From positions 1 through 64,000 of the forward strand of contig CAVFDI010000002.1 in the NCBI GenBank assembly GCA_963621145.1: a stretch of 64,000 nt of DNA, written 5' to 3'. The notes beneath the pieces are model-generated. The model ran no database searches, had not been told where the DNA came from, and was given only the letters and a program-made list of their open reading frames with translations. Shown here piece after piece: positions 17,486-25,945 of this stretch. Each line of letters opens with the position of its first letter. Positions within the stretch are counted from its first letter, which is position 1. This stretch comes from W0P28-013 sp963621145 (GTDB lineage: Bacteria; Bacteroidota; Bacteroidia; Bacteroidales; Paludibacteraceae). A program made the translations under genes and the position numbers.

Positions 17486-18031
17486 TTACTTGGTTTTGTA
17501 CGAACAATTCACTTTGCCTTTCAGCAGGTTCATCAGCTTATTTTTTATGAGTTGGCGGCGCAGTGGCGATATTTTGTCGGTGAACACATGTCCCTCCAAA
17601 TGGTCGTATTCGTGCTGCATCACGCGCGCCAAATAACCCGTCACAACCTCGTCGTGTTCCGCCCAATTTTCGTCGAAATAGTGGATGTGAATGGTGTCTT
17701 TGCGCGTTACATTTTCGTGAATTCCAGGCAGACTGAGGCAGCCCTCTTCCATGCTGACATCTTTTCCTGAAACCTCGAGAATTTCGGGATTTATCAGCAC
17801 TTTTTTCGAGTCGGCAAGTTCGGGATTTTCGTCGGCAAGCACGGTTACGTCAATCACAATCACGCGAATGGATAGTCCGATTTGCGGTGCTGCCAGCCCG
17901 ATGCCGTCGGCGCGATACATGGTTTCGAACATGTTTTGCGTGAGTGTCCCCAGTTCGGGATAGTCTTTTTCGATGGGTGCGGCCACCTTGCGTAGCACAG
18001 GCTGACCGTATAGATACATGGGTAAAATCAT
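17486..18031 (-). CDS. def: Peptide deformylase
   Basis: 181 residues from ATG at 18031. The three deformylase motifs are intact: GIGLAAPQIG (43-52), EGCLSLP (96-102) and HEYDH (140-144); Cys98, His140 and His144 bind the metal and Glu141 is catalytic. It removes the N-formyl group from nascent proteins. The open frame extends upstream across the tRNA-Pro and tRNA-Arg genes by chance, and that part is not coding. An alternative Met is at residue 5. trmN6 follows after 2 bp. Confidence 0.95.
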   Translation of the reverse strand: MILPMYLYGQPVLRKVAAPIEKDYPELGTLTQNMFETMYRADGIGLAAPQIGLSIRVIVIDVTVLADENPELADSKKVLINPEILEVSGKDVSMEEGCLSLPGIHENVTRKDTIHIHYFDENWAEHDEVVTGYLARVMQHEYDHLEGHVFTDKISPLRRQLIKNKLMNLLKGKVNCSYKTK

Positions 18032-18123
18032 CGTTTTTTTGCGTTTTATTCCAAACCACAAAGTTACGAAATTCTTGCTAAATGGCAAAATCGAATTTTT
18101 TTGCAAAAAAAGTGCGAAAAATT

Positions 18124-18153
18124 TTTGTGTGTAAGAAAAAAAGTGTACCTTTG
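18124..18153 (+). promoter_or_regulatory. Promoter of tRNA-Pro
   Basis: TTTG (18124-18127), 18 nt, TACCTTTG (18146-18153), 16 nt before the tRNA. Confidence 0.75.
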
Positions 18154-18169
18154 CAGCGTCAAAAAAAAT

Positions 18170-18245
18170 CGGGGCGTAGCACAGTTGGTAGTGTACCTGG
18201 TTTGGGACCAGGTGGTCGCACGTTCGAGTCGTGTCACCCCGACCA
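18170..18245 (+). tRNA. tRNA-Pro (TGG)
   Basis: Acceptor CGGGGCG with CACCCCG (one C-A mismatch), anticodon arm CCTGG-TTTGGGA-CCAGG giving anticodon TGG, T loop TTCGAGT. CCA is encoded after discriminator A (18243-18245), unlike the other tRNAs here. Confidence 0.93.
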
Positions 18246-18280
18246 AAAAGACTCTTTGAATTTTCAGAGGGTCTTTTTTT
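18246..18280 (+). terminator. Terminator of tRNA-Pro
   Basis: GACTCTTTGA (18250-18259) pairs with TCAGAGGGTC (18264-18273) over an ATTT loop, followed by seven T residues. Confidence 0.85.
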
Positions 18281-18312
18281 GTGTTTGGCACATTTCACCG
18301 GACTTGCAGTGC

Positions 18313-18343
18313 AAAAAAAATCCGAAGACTTTTTGTCTTCGGA
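18313..18343 (-). terminator. Terminator of tRNA-Arg
   Basis: Perfect 9-bp stem TCCGAAGAC/GTCTTCGGA around five A residues on the minus strand, followed by eight T residues. Confidence 0.9.
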
Positions 18344-18354
18344 CTCTTTTGGAG

Positions 18355-18428
18355 TGATCCCGGCGGGATTCAAACCCGCAACCCCCACATCCGTAGTGTG
18401 GTACTCTATTCAGTTGAGCTACGGAACC
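18355..18428 (-). tRNA. tRNA-Arg (ACG)
   Basis: Minus-strand cloverleaf: acceptor GGTTCCG with CGGGATC (G-T pairs), anticodon arm CCACA-CTACGGA-TGTGG giving anticodon ACG (read as ICG), T arm GCGGG-TTTGAAT-CCCGC. CCA is not encoded. Confidence 0.93.
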
Positions 18429-18455
18429 AACAATCATCTCTCTGAATTGCGACTG

Positions 18456-18487
18456 CAAAGGTAGTGCTTTTCAATTTATCTACCAAA
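18456..18487 (-). promoter_or_regulatory. Promoter of tRNA-Arg
   Basis: On the minus strand TTTG (18484-18487), 20 nt, TACCTTTG (18456-18463). Confidence 0.75.
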
Positions 18488-18537
18488 TAAAAAGCAAACT
18501 TTTTTGCAAAAAAATGCAATTTGAGATGTAAGTTGCT

Positions 18538-18711
18538 CTATTTCAGACGTTTATTGATGACAAGATAGACGATTATTCCTACGATAATCAGCCCTAAACC
18601 TACTGCTAGATAGGCATTTGTTGGCATTTCGGCAAAGAAATGAAGTGCCAAAACAATCACGCCAATCAACAAAATCAGTACGCCGATGTTTTCTAAAAGT
18701 AATTTTTTCAT
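18538..18711 (-). CDS. Small two-helix membrane protein
   Basis: 57 residues: MKKLLLENIGVLILLIGVIV starts the first hydrophobic helix and LAVGLGLIIVGIIVYLVI is the second, followed by a basic NKRLK tail. Translation is supported by a strong Shine-Dalgarno AGGAGG at 18720-18725, 8 nt before the ATG, which is rare in this window. It lies alone between tRNA-Arg and mutS2. The function is unknown; small proteins of this form occur in Bacteroidetes inner membranes. Confidence 0.75.
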   Translation of the reverse strand: MKKLLLENIGVLILLIGVIVLALHFFAEMPTNAYLAVGLGLIIVGIIVYLVINKRLK

Positions 18712-18844
18712 TGAAAATTCCTCCTATATAATAGGGTGTATGTTTTTCTTTTCGAATTGCGCTGCAAATTTACAAATAAATGATTGATGGAGCAAATGTT
18801 CAGAAAAAAATCTAGAAATTTTTTCAGAATGAGGATTTTCTGCT

Positions 18845-21211
18845 TTATATTTTTAGCTCTACTACGGTGATTCCAGCACCGCCGAGTTGCACGTGTTCGT
18901 CGTGGTAGCGGGCTACGGCTGGCGCATTGTGCAGATAGTCGCGAATGGCTTGTCGGAGCGCGCCTGTGCCTGTGCCGTGCAGAATGCGCAGGTGGTTGGC
19001 CGAGAGCATTTCGGCATCGTCGATGAAGTGCATCACTGCCGTGAGTGCCTCGTCGACGCGCATTCCACGTACATCGATTTCGGGGTTGAACTGCAGTTGG
19101 TGCGCGTGCATGGTGTTGGCGGTGTTCGAGGCGTGGCGTGGCGCATTGGTAGCATTTTGTGGCGCATGCTCCAATTTTTCGAGCGCAATGCTGGTTTTTA
19201 TCTGACCAAAAGCCACCACAGCGTTGCGTGCATTCATTTCGAGCAATTGCCCGACAACCGATTGTCCTGCAATTCGCACATTATCGCCAATCTTGAACGG
19301 CTTTTGTACTGATTTTTTCGGCTGTTTTTCTTGTAGCGTCTCGGCAAATTTTGTCAAATCGTGGCGCACTTGCTTGGTTTGTGCCTTTTCGGCCTGCGAC
19401 TCTTTGATGGTGCGAATGGTCTGCTCAATTTTGGCGTTGGCATTGGCAAGAATTTCGGCTGCATCGGCTTTTGCTTGGCGCAAAATCTCTTTTTGCTGTT
19501 TCCCGACAGTCTCCATCGCCTCGTCGTATTGGCGTTTCAGCGCATCAATTTGCTTCTCTTTGTCGTGAATTTGGCGGCGTTTGTTCTCCCAATAACGTTT
19601 GTCGCGCGCGGCATCTTGCAGATTTTTGTCGTAGTCGACGTGTTCCACACCAACTTTTTGTGTGGCCGATTGCACAATTTCTTCGGGAAGACCGATTTTT
19701 CGTGCTATTTCGACGGCAAACGAGCTACCTGGCTGACCAATTTGTAGGCAGAAAAGCGGCTGCATTTGGTTTCGATCGTAGAGCATGGCAGCGTTTTCGA
19801 TGCCGTTGGCGCTCGAGGCGAAATGTTTCAGGTTGGTGTAGTGCGTGGTGATGAGTCCGAAAGTGCCGCTGGCATTGAAGCGTTCGAGCATGGCTTCGGC
19901 TAGTGCGCCGCCAATTTGCGGTTCGGTGCCAGTGCCAAATTCGTCGACCAAAAGCAGCGAGCGACCATTGCAGTGGCGCAGGCAAAATTTCATGTTCAGC
20001 AGGTGCGAACTGTAAGTCGATAGGTCGTTTTCGATGCTCTGCTCGTCGCCGATATCGATAAAAATGCTTTCGAAAATGCCTGCTTCGCTGCGTTCGCCAA
20101 TGGGAATTGGCAGACCGCATTGCAGCATGTATTGCAGTAGCCCAGCGGTTTTTAGGCAGACTGATTTTCCGCCAGCATTTGGCCCCGAAATCAGCAAAAT
20201 TCTCTGTCGCTGATTCAGTCTGATGTTGAGCGGAACGATGGTTTTGCCCTGTTTTGCGAGCGAAAGTTCGAGTAGCGGGTGGCGTGCATCGTACCAATCG
20301 GCGCAACTTTCGTTTTTCAGATGTGGCTTGATGGCGCGTGTTTGATTGGCAAATTTTGCTTTGGCTTGCAGTGCGTCGAGGTGCGCTAGTCGGTCGGTTG
20401 CGTCGAGCAGATCGGCATAAAATGGGCGCACAAAATCGGTGAAAAGCATCAAAATGCGTAGAATTTCGCGTCGCTCGTCGCTTTCGAGTTCGCGCAGGCG
20501 GTTGTTGGCTTCGACCACCGCGCTTGGCTCGATGAAGGCTGTTTTGCCCGTGGCCGATTCGTCGTGGATGATGCCGCCGAGTTTGCGTTTGTTCATGGCG
20601 AGAACGGGAATGACTAGTCGTCCGTCGCGCATGGTTGGTGCTGCGTCTTTTTCTACTAATCCGTCGGTTTGTGCTTGGCGCAAAATGGCATGTAAGGTGC
20701 GCTGCACACTGGTTTGTGCGCGTTGCATGTCGTGTCGAATCTGTGCCAATTCGGGCGAGGCGCTGTCTTTTATCTCACCAAATTTGTCGAGAATTTTGTC
20801 GATTTCGCGCAGAATATCAGGAAAAAGTGTCAGCGAATCGGCATAGCGCGAAAGCGTTGGAAATCGCTGTGCATCAGCTTTGCGCAGAAATTCGCTCACT
20901 TGCTGCAGTTGCAGGCAGTTGCGTCTGATGCGCTCGATGGTTGCCACATCGAGCAGAGTGCCTTGCACGCGCGTGTCGGCAAAGGCTTGGCGCAGGTCGG
21001 CAGTCTCGCCTAGCGGCAACGATTGTCCGTCGTTCATCAGGCGCGCCATCTCGTCGATGGGCGTGAGCAGTGCCACGATGGTGTTGAAATCGCTGTTGAA
21101 AGCGAGACCATCAATCTCTTCGCCAGCCAAAGCGCTGATGCAGTTGGCTTTGAGCAACGCACGCACCTTGTCGAAACCAAGTTTTTCTTCGATGTCGTGC
21201 GGATAAAGCAT
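18845..21211 (-). CDS. mutS2: Endonuclease MutS2
   Basis: 788 residues, usual family length. The ATPase core has Walker A ISGPNAGGKS (341-350) and LLVDEFGTGTEP (Walker B). A coiled region rich in K/E/Q follows (about 520-620). The C-terminal Smr nuclease domain begins at EIDVRGMRVDEA and contains the conserved HGTGTGAL. MutS2 splits collided ribosomes and/or resolves branched DNA rather than acting in mismatch repair. Its start lies 17 bp after the asnS stop, so it is probably the last gene of the asnS transcript. Confidence 0.96.
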   Translation of the reverse strand: MLYPHDIEEKLGFDKVRALLKANCISALAGEEIDGLAFNSDFNTIVALLTPIDEMARLMNDGQSLPLGETADLRQAFADTRVQGTLLDVATIERIRRNCLQLQQVSEFLRKADAQRFPTLSRYADSLTLFPDILREIDKILDKFGEIKDSASPELAQIRHDMQRAQTSVQRTLHAILRQAQTDGLVEKDAAPTMRDGRLVIPVLAMNKRKLGGIIHDESATGKTAFIEPSAVVEANNRLRELESDERREILRILMLFTDFVRPFYADLLDATDRLAHLDALQAKAKFANQTRAIKPHLKNESCADWYDARHPLLELSLAKQGKTIVPLNIRLNQRQRILLISGPNAGGKSVCLKTAGLLQYMLQCGLPIPIGERSEAGIFESIFIDIGDEQSIENDLSTYSSHLLNMKFCLRHCNGRSLLLVDEFGTGTEPQIGGALAEAMLERFNASGTFGLITTHYTNLKHFASSANGIENAAMLYDRNQMQPLFCLQIGQPGSSFAVEIARKIGLPEEIVQSATQKVGVEHVDYDKNLQDAARDKRYWENKRRQIHDKEKQIDALKRQYDEAMETVGKQQKEILRQAKADAAEILANANAKIEQTIRTIKESQAEKAQTKQVRHDLTKFAETLQEKQPKKSVQKPFKIGDNVRIAGQSVVGQLLEMNARNAVVAFGQIKTSIALEKLEHAPQNATNAPRHASNTANTMHAHQLQFNPEIDVRGMRVDEALTAVMHFIDDAEMLSANHLRILHGTGTGALRQAIRDYLHNAPAVARYHDEHVQLGGAGITVVELKI

Positions 21212-21228
21212 TGATTATCAGCGAGAAG

Positions 21229-22635
21229 TTAGAATTCGCAGTTGTTCGGCGTGCGTGGGAACGGAATCACATCGCGAATGTTTTGCATGCCCGTTACGAA
21301 CAGCATCAGACGCTCGAATCCGAGTCCGAAACCAGCGTGAGGCACGCTTCCGAAGCGGCGTGTGTCGAGATACCACCACATGTCTTTCATTGGAATGTGC
21401 AACTCTTCGATGCGCGCCATCAGTTTGTCGTAGTCCTCCTCGCGCACGCTGCCGCCGATTATTTCTCCAATCTGCGGGAACAGTACGTCGGTGCCTTGAA
21501 TGGTTTTGCCGTCGGCGTTTTGTTTCATGTAGAATGCCTTGATTTCCTTCGGATAATCGGTCATGATGACGGGGCGTTTGAAGTGTTCTTCGACCAGATA
21601 ACGCTCGTGTTCGCTTGCCAAATCGCAGCCCCAGAACACAGGATATTCGAATTTGTGACCATTGGCAACGGCATCTTCCAAAATTTTAATGCCTTCGGTG
21701 TAGGGCAGGCGCACAAATTCCGTATTGACAACGGCTTTCAGGCGTTCGATCAGCCCCTTGTCGATCATTTTGTTTAGGAATTCGAGGTCGTCTTGGCAGT
21801 GGTCGAGTGCCCATTGCACGCAGTATTTTATGAATTCCTCTTCGAGATCCATCAGTTCGTCGAGTCCGATGAACGAGATTTCGGGTTCGATCATCCAGAA
21901 TTCGGCCAAGTGGCGTGGTGTGTTTGAATTTTCGGCGCGGAATGTCGGTCCGAAAGTGTAGATTTTGCCAAGCGCGGTTGCTGCCAATTCGCCTTCGAGT
22001 TGTCCCGAAACGGTCAGGCTAGCTTGTTTGCCAAAAAAGTCGTCGCTGTAGTCTATTTTTCCGTCGTCGGTTTTTTTCAGATTGTAGAGATTTTTTGTCG
22101 TCACTTGGAACATTTGTCCAGCGCCTTCGCAGTCGGACGCAGTGATGAGCGGCGTGTGGAAGTAGAAAAATCCGCGTTCGTGGAAGAAAGTGTGAATGGC
22201 CATGGCCATGTGGTGGCGAATGCGGAACACGGCGCCGAAGGTGTTGGTTCGTGGGCGCAGGTGGGCTATTTCGCGCAGATACTCCATGGTGTGACCTTTT
22301 TTCTGCAGCGGATATTTGTCGGGGTCGGCAGTGCCGTAGATCAGTATTTCGGTAGCTTGAATTTCGACGCTTTGTCCGCTACCAACCGATGCTGCGAGTG
22401 TGCCGTTCACGCTGATGGCAGCGCCTGTGGTGATGGGTTTCAGTTGCTCGTCGTCGAACTTGCTCATGTCGACCACCACTTGCATGTTGTTGATGGTTGA
22501 GCCGTCGTTCAGTGCGATGAAGCCCACATTTTTGTTGCCGCGGCGTGTGCGCACCCAGCCTCTGATGTTTATTTCCGTTCCGTAGTCGGTGCGTTTCAGT
22601 GCGTCGACTATCACTGTGCGTTTGATATCTTTCAT
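21229..22635 (-). CDS. asnS: Asparagine--tRNA ligase
   Basis: 468 residues from ATG at 22635 (MKDIKRTVIVDALK); a longer frame upstream is not needed. The OB-fold anticodon domain has INIRGWVRTRRGNKNVGFI. Class II motifs include FHTPLITASDCEGAGQMFQV (motif 2 region), the AENSNTPRHLAEFWMIEPE segment typical of AsnRS rather than AspRS, and the motif 3 stretch GFGLGFERLMLFVTG. It charges tRNA-Asn. It is followed by mutS2. Confidence 0.96.
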   Translation of the reverse strand: MKDIKRTVIVDALKRTDYGTEINIRGWVRTRRGNKNVGFIALNDGSTINNMQVVVDMSKFDDEQLKPITTGAAISVNGTLAASVGSGQSVEIQATEILIYGTADPDKYPLQKKGHTMEYLREIAHLRPRTNTFGAVFRIRHHMAMAIHTFFHERGFFYFHTPLITASDCEGAGQMFQVTTKNLYNLKKTDDGKIDYSDDFFGKQASLTVSGQLEGELAATALGKIYTFGPTFRAENSNTPRHLAEFWMIEPEISFIGLDELMDLEEEFIKYCVQWALDHCQDDLEFLNKMIDKGLIERLKAVVNTEFVRLPYTEGIKILEDAVANGHKFEYPVFWGCDLASEHERYLVEEHFKRPVIMTDYPKEIKAFYMKQNADGKTIQGTDVLFPQIGEIIGGSVREEDYDKLMARIEELHIPMKDMWWYLDTRRFGSVPHAGFGLGFERLMLFVTGMQNIRDVIPFPRTPNNCEF

Positions 22636-22691
22636 TTCTCCCAAATTTAATTCGTTGATTATGAGTTGTTTAGCGCGCTTTAGGCGCATTT

Positions 22692-23042
22692 TTATTTCAC
22701 CAGCCGATTATTCTCGTCGGGGAAGACGACTTTGGGCTTGAAGGTGAGGGCTTCGGCTTGCTCCATCCATGTGTAGGCCATGATGATGACCACATCGCCC
22801 ACGCTAACGAGGTGCGCTGCTGCGCCATTCAGGCAAATCACGCCCGAACCGCGCTCGCCACGAATGACGTATGTCTCGAAACGATTGCCGTTGTTGTTGT
22901 CAACAATCTGCACCTTCTCGTTGGCCATAATTCCCGCAGCGTCCATCAAATCCTCGTCGATGGTGATGCTGCCGATATATTCGAGGCACGACTCCGTGAC
23001 GCGCACACGATGAATTTTCGATTTTAAAATGTTCACCAACAT
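22692..23042 (-). CDS. panD: Aspartate 1-decarboxylase
   Basis: 116 residues. The self-cleavage site Gly24-Ser25 is seen in CLEYIGSITID; Ser25 becomes the pyruvoyl cofactor. Later NGAAAHLVSVGDVVIIMAY matches the family. The enzyme makes beta-alanine for pantothenate and CoA. The usual partner panC is not next to it; it sits between pheS (69 bp upstream) and asnS (56 bp downstream). Confidence 0.96.
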   Translation of the reverse strand: MLVNILKSKIHRVRVTESCLEYIGSITIDEDLMDAAGIMANEKVQIVDNNNGNRFETYVIRGERGSGVICLNGAAAHLVSVGDVVIIMAYTWMEQAEALTFKPKVVFPDENNRLVK

Positions 23043-23111
23043 TTTTCCTAATTGTGAATTTTGAATTTAGAATTAAGAATTTTGTATGAATGTTCCAATT
23101 TTTTTTACTTT

Positions 23112-24143
23112 TTATTGGAATTGTTGCAAAAATCTTACGTCGTTTTCGGAGAACATGCGCAGGTCTTTTACGCGATATTTCAGGTTGGCGATGCGCTCCA
23201 CGCCCATGCCAAATGCGTAGCCTGTGTATTCTTTCGAGTCGATGCCGCAAGCCTCTAGCACGTTGGGGTCGACCATGCCGCAGCCCAGAATTTCGACCCA
23301 ACCCGTGTGTTTGCAGAAGTTGCAACCTTTGCCGCCGCACAAATCGCACGAAATGTCCATCTCGGCGCTCGGCTCGGTGAATGGGAAATACGATGGGCGC
23401 AGACGAATTTGCGTCTCTTCGCCGAACATCTCTTTAGCGAAGTAGAGTAGCGCCTGTTTCAAGTCGGCAAACGATACGTTTTTGTCGATGTAGAGCCCCT
23501 CTATTTGGTGGAAAAAGCAGTGTGCACGGTACGAAATGGCCTCGTTGCGATAGACGCGACCAGGGCAAAGCACGCGAATTGGTGGTTTTTGAGAGGTCAT
23601 CACGCGTGTCTGGACGCTCGAAGTGTGCGAACGCAGCAGCACATCGGTTGGTTTTTGAATGCCGATTGTTTTCTCTATAAAGAAGGTATCTTGCATGTCG
23701 CGCGCTGGGTGTTCGGGGGCAAAATTCAGCATGCCGTACACATGTTTATCGTCCTCAATTTCAGGACCTTCGGCCACAGTGAAGCCGATGCGCGAGAAGA
23801 TGTCGATAATCTCTTCGCGAACGAGCGACAGCGGGTGGCGTGTGCCAAGTGCAATAGGTTCGGCTGTGCGCGTAAGGTCGGTCTGTTCGGCTTTGGCACT
23901 CTTTTCGGCTAGCGTTTCTCTTAGCTCGTTCAGCTTGTCTTGGGCGCGGTCGCGCAGTTGGTTCAAGAGCTGACCGATTTCGCGTTTTTCGTCGTTTGGC
24001 ACATCGCGAAATTCGTTGAAAAGTGCGGGAATTTGACCCTTTTTGCTGAGGTATTGAATGCGCAGAGCCTCCAATTCTTCTTGCGATTTGGCCGATAGCG
24101 TGTTTATCGATTCGGCAATTTGTGCAATTTTTTCTTTTATCAT
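23112..24143 (-). CDS. pheS: Phenylalanine--tRNA ligase alpha subunit
   Basis: 343 residues. An N-terminal coiled coil (LSAKSQEELEALRIQYLSKK) is followed by the class II catalytic core: HPLSLVREEIIDIFSRIGF, SHTSSVQTRVM, GRVYRNEAISYRAHCFFHQI and the C-terminal GYAFGMGVERIANLKY. It forms the alpha2beta2 enzyme with PheT, which is not in the window. It follows the Crp/Fnr gene by 48 bp. Confidence 0.97.
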   Translation of the reverse strand: MIKEKIAQIAESINTLSAKSQEELEALRIQYLSKKGQIPALFNEFRDVPNDEKREIGQLLNQLRDRAQDKLNELRETLAEKSAKAEQTDLTRTAEPIALGTRHPLSLVREEIIDIFSRIGFTVAEGPEIEDDKHVYGMLNFAPEHPARDMQDTFFIEKTIGIQKPTDVLLRSHTSSVQTRVMTSQKPPIRVLCPGRVYRNEAISYRAHCFFHQIEGLYIDKNVSFADLKQALLYFAKEMFGEETQIRLRPSYFPFTEPSAEMDISCDLCGGKGCNFCKHTGWVEILGCGMVDPNVLEACGIDSKEYTGYAFGMGVERIANLKYRVKDLRMFSENDVRFLQQFQ

Positions 24144-24191
24144 CTTATGATATTTGTTTTGATTTCTTGTGTGAAAATATGTTTATATTTT

Positions 24192-24890
24192 TTATCCCAT
24201 CTTGCTGATCTTTTGTAGTGCCTCCTCGTCAATCAGGGTGATGTAGCGACCTTTTATATTGATGAGGCCTTCGCTAGCAAAACTCGACAGCGTGCGAATG
24301 GCGTTGGCGGTGGTCATGTTCGAAAAGTTCGCTAAATCTTCGCGCGAAAGTCGGCAGTTGATGGTGCGTCCGTCGGTATCGAAACCATAGTTGTTGCGCA
24401 GCACTAGGAGCGATTCGGCCAGTCGTCCGCGAATGTGTTTTTGTGTGAGACTTACAATGCGCATGTCGTCGGTGCAGAGGTCTTTGGCGAGCGCGTGTAC
24501 AAAGTGGATTGCTAATTTGTTGTTGGCTTGCACAATCTGTTTTATCACCGAAACTGGCACCAGATAGGCTTCGGTGGCTTCGATGGCGGCGGCCGACGTG
24601 CTGTAGGCATCTTGTGCAAAAGCGGCGCAGTAGCCGAAATTTTCGGTTGGCTTTATGAAACGGATTATTTGGCTTCGTCCGCCAATGCCGTCGCGGTAAA
24701 TCTTGACGCAGCCGCTGATGATGCAAATCATGTAGTGTGGAATGTCGCCCTCGCGGTAGATGATGTCGCCTTTGCGATAGCGGCGTGTACGCGTGTTTTC
24801 GCGCAAGTACATGCGTTCCTCGGGCGTAATCACTGTCCACATTGGGTTCAGTTGGTCTATTGGTACGGCTGTTTTTTCGTTACTATTCAT
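24192..24890 (-). CDS. Crp/Fnr-family transcriptional regulator
   Basis: 232 residues. A cyclic-nucleotide-binding-fold beta roll (about 35-130, with YRKGDIIYREGDIPHYMICI) precedes a helix and a winged helix-turn-helix, LSREDLANFSNMTTANAIRT. There is no N-terminal cysteine cluster, so it is not an oxygen-sensing Fe-S FNR. The effector is unknown. It is the first gene of a run with pheS, panD, asnS and mutS2. A palindrome at 24962-24975 upstream could be an operator. Confidence 0.85.
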   Translation of the reverse strand: MNSNEKTAVPIDQLNPMWTVITPEERMYLRENTRTRRYRKGDIIYREGDIPHYMICIISGCVKIYRDGIGGRSQIIRFIKPTENFGYCAAFAQDAYSTSAAAIEATEAYLVPVSVIKQIVQANNKLAIHFVHALAKDLCTDDMRIVSLTQKHIRGRLAESLLVLRNNYGFDTDGRTINCRLSREDLANFSNMTTANAIRTLSSFASEGLINIKGRYITLIDEEALQKISKMG

Positions 24891-25283
24891 TCGGAGTAAT
24901 TAACAATAGAGTGTGAATAATGAATAATAAATTTTGCTTTAATTTAGATTTTAGAATCGATATTTTTGCAAAAATCTTGACAAAAAAGTCGCTTTTTCGC
25001 AGGTTGTCGATCAGAATTGCAAAATTACTGCTTTTTTCGATACAATGTTCAGTTTTTCGAAATTATGCAGAAAAAATATGTTTTTCGACATAATTGTAAT
25101 TTTTGCGTTTCCCTGAAAAATGTTGTTATGCTGTTGATTTTCAGGAGAATATCTCAAAAAAATGCGTGTTTTCCCGTCATTTGTGGAAAAATAGTGCAGT
25201 GGGCAATGCAATAAAAGCGGTAATTTTGTCGTTTAATAGTGTACGCGCGTGCGAAAAAGTGGCGCAAGAAAATCTTTTTTTCT
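24891..25283. other. Divergent intergenic region between the Crp/Fnr gene and ruvA
   Basis: 393 bp, A/T-rich. ATTTTTGCAAAAAT at 24962-24975 is a perfect 14-bp palindrome of the kind bound by dimeric regulators and lies 72 bp before the Crp/Fnr start. TAATTTTG at 25221-25228 could be a -7 box for ruvA, but I see no TTTG at the right distance. No gene is evident. Confidence 0.4.
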
Positions 25284-25874
25284 ATGATTGAGTATCTGAA
25301 CGGAAATTTGGCTGAACTCACCCCAACTTTGGCGGTGGTCGATGTGAATGGCGTAGGCTATGCGGTGAACATTACGCTAGTAACTTACAGCGAACTGACG
25401 GGCAAAACTGCTTGCAAACTCTACATTTACGAGGCCATTCGCGAGGATGCGCATTTGCTCTATGGTTTTTCGACGCAGAGCGAGCGCGAACTTTTTCTTT
25501 TGCTGATTTCGGTTTCGGGCGTGGGAGCAAACACGGCGCGCATGATCATGTCGTCGCTCTCGGCGGCGGAACTGCAGGAAGCCATTGTGAACGAGAATGT
25601 TTCGGCATTGAAAAATGTGAAGGGCATTGGCTTGAAGACGGCGCAGCGCATTGTGGTCGATTTGCACGACAAGATGGGCAAAGTGGCGTTGGCTCAGGGC
25701 GATGGCACTGTGGCTTCAGTGGTTGACAACGGTGTGAAGAGCGAAGCCGTGGCAGCACTTGTAATGCTCGGTTTCCAACAATCGGCATCGCAAAAAGCAG
25801 TAGACAAACTGCTGAAAGACGAACCGCAACTGCCTGTGGCTCAGTTGATTAAGAAGGCGCTGAGAATGCTCTAG
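25284..25874 (+). CDS. ruvA: Holliday junction branch migration protein RuvA
   Basis: 196 residues from ATG at 25284 (MIEYLNGNLAELTP). Domain I OB fold; two helix-hairpin-helix motifs are seen in LISVSGVGANTARMIMS and LKNVKGIGLKTAQRIVVDL; the small domain III (EAVAALVMLGFQQ...) binds RuvB. It targets RuvB to Holliday junctions. sprA follows on the same strand, 71 bp downstream. Confidence 0.97.
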   Translation: MIEYLNGNLAELTPTLAVVDVNGVGYAVNITLVTYSELTGKTACKLYIYEAIREDAHLLYGFSTQSERELFLLLISVSGVGANTARMIMSSLSAAELQEAIVNENVSALKNVKGIGLKTAQRIVVDLHDKMGKVALAQGDGTVASVVDNGVKSEAVAALVMLGFQQSASQKAVDKLLKDEPQLPVAQLIKKALRML

Positions 25875-25945
25875 AAAAATTAGGAATTAGGAGTGAGGAA
25901 TTAGGAATTGACTGGAAATCAAGTAATTAGCAAATAAATTTAGTT

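Noticed and set aside
18032..18388. N-terminal extension of peptide deformylase
   Set aside because: The extra frame crosses the tRNA-Pro and tRNA-Arg genes and two terminators; deformylase homology begins at 18031.
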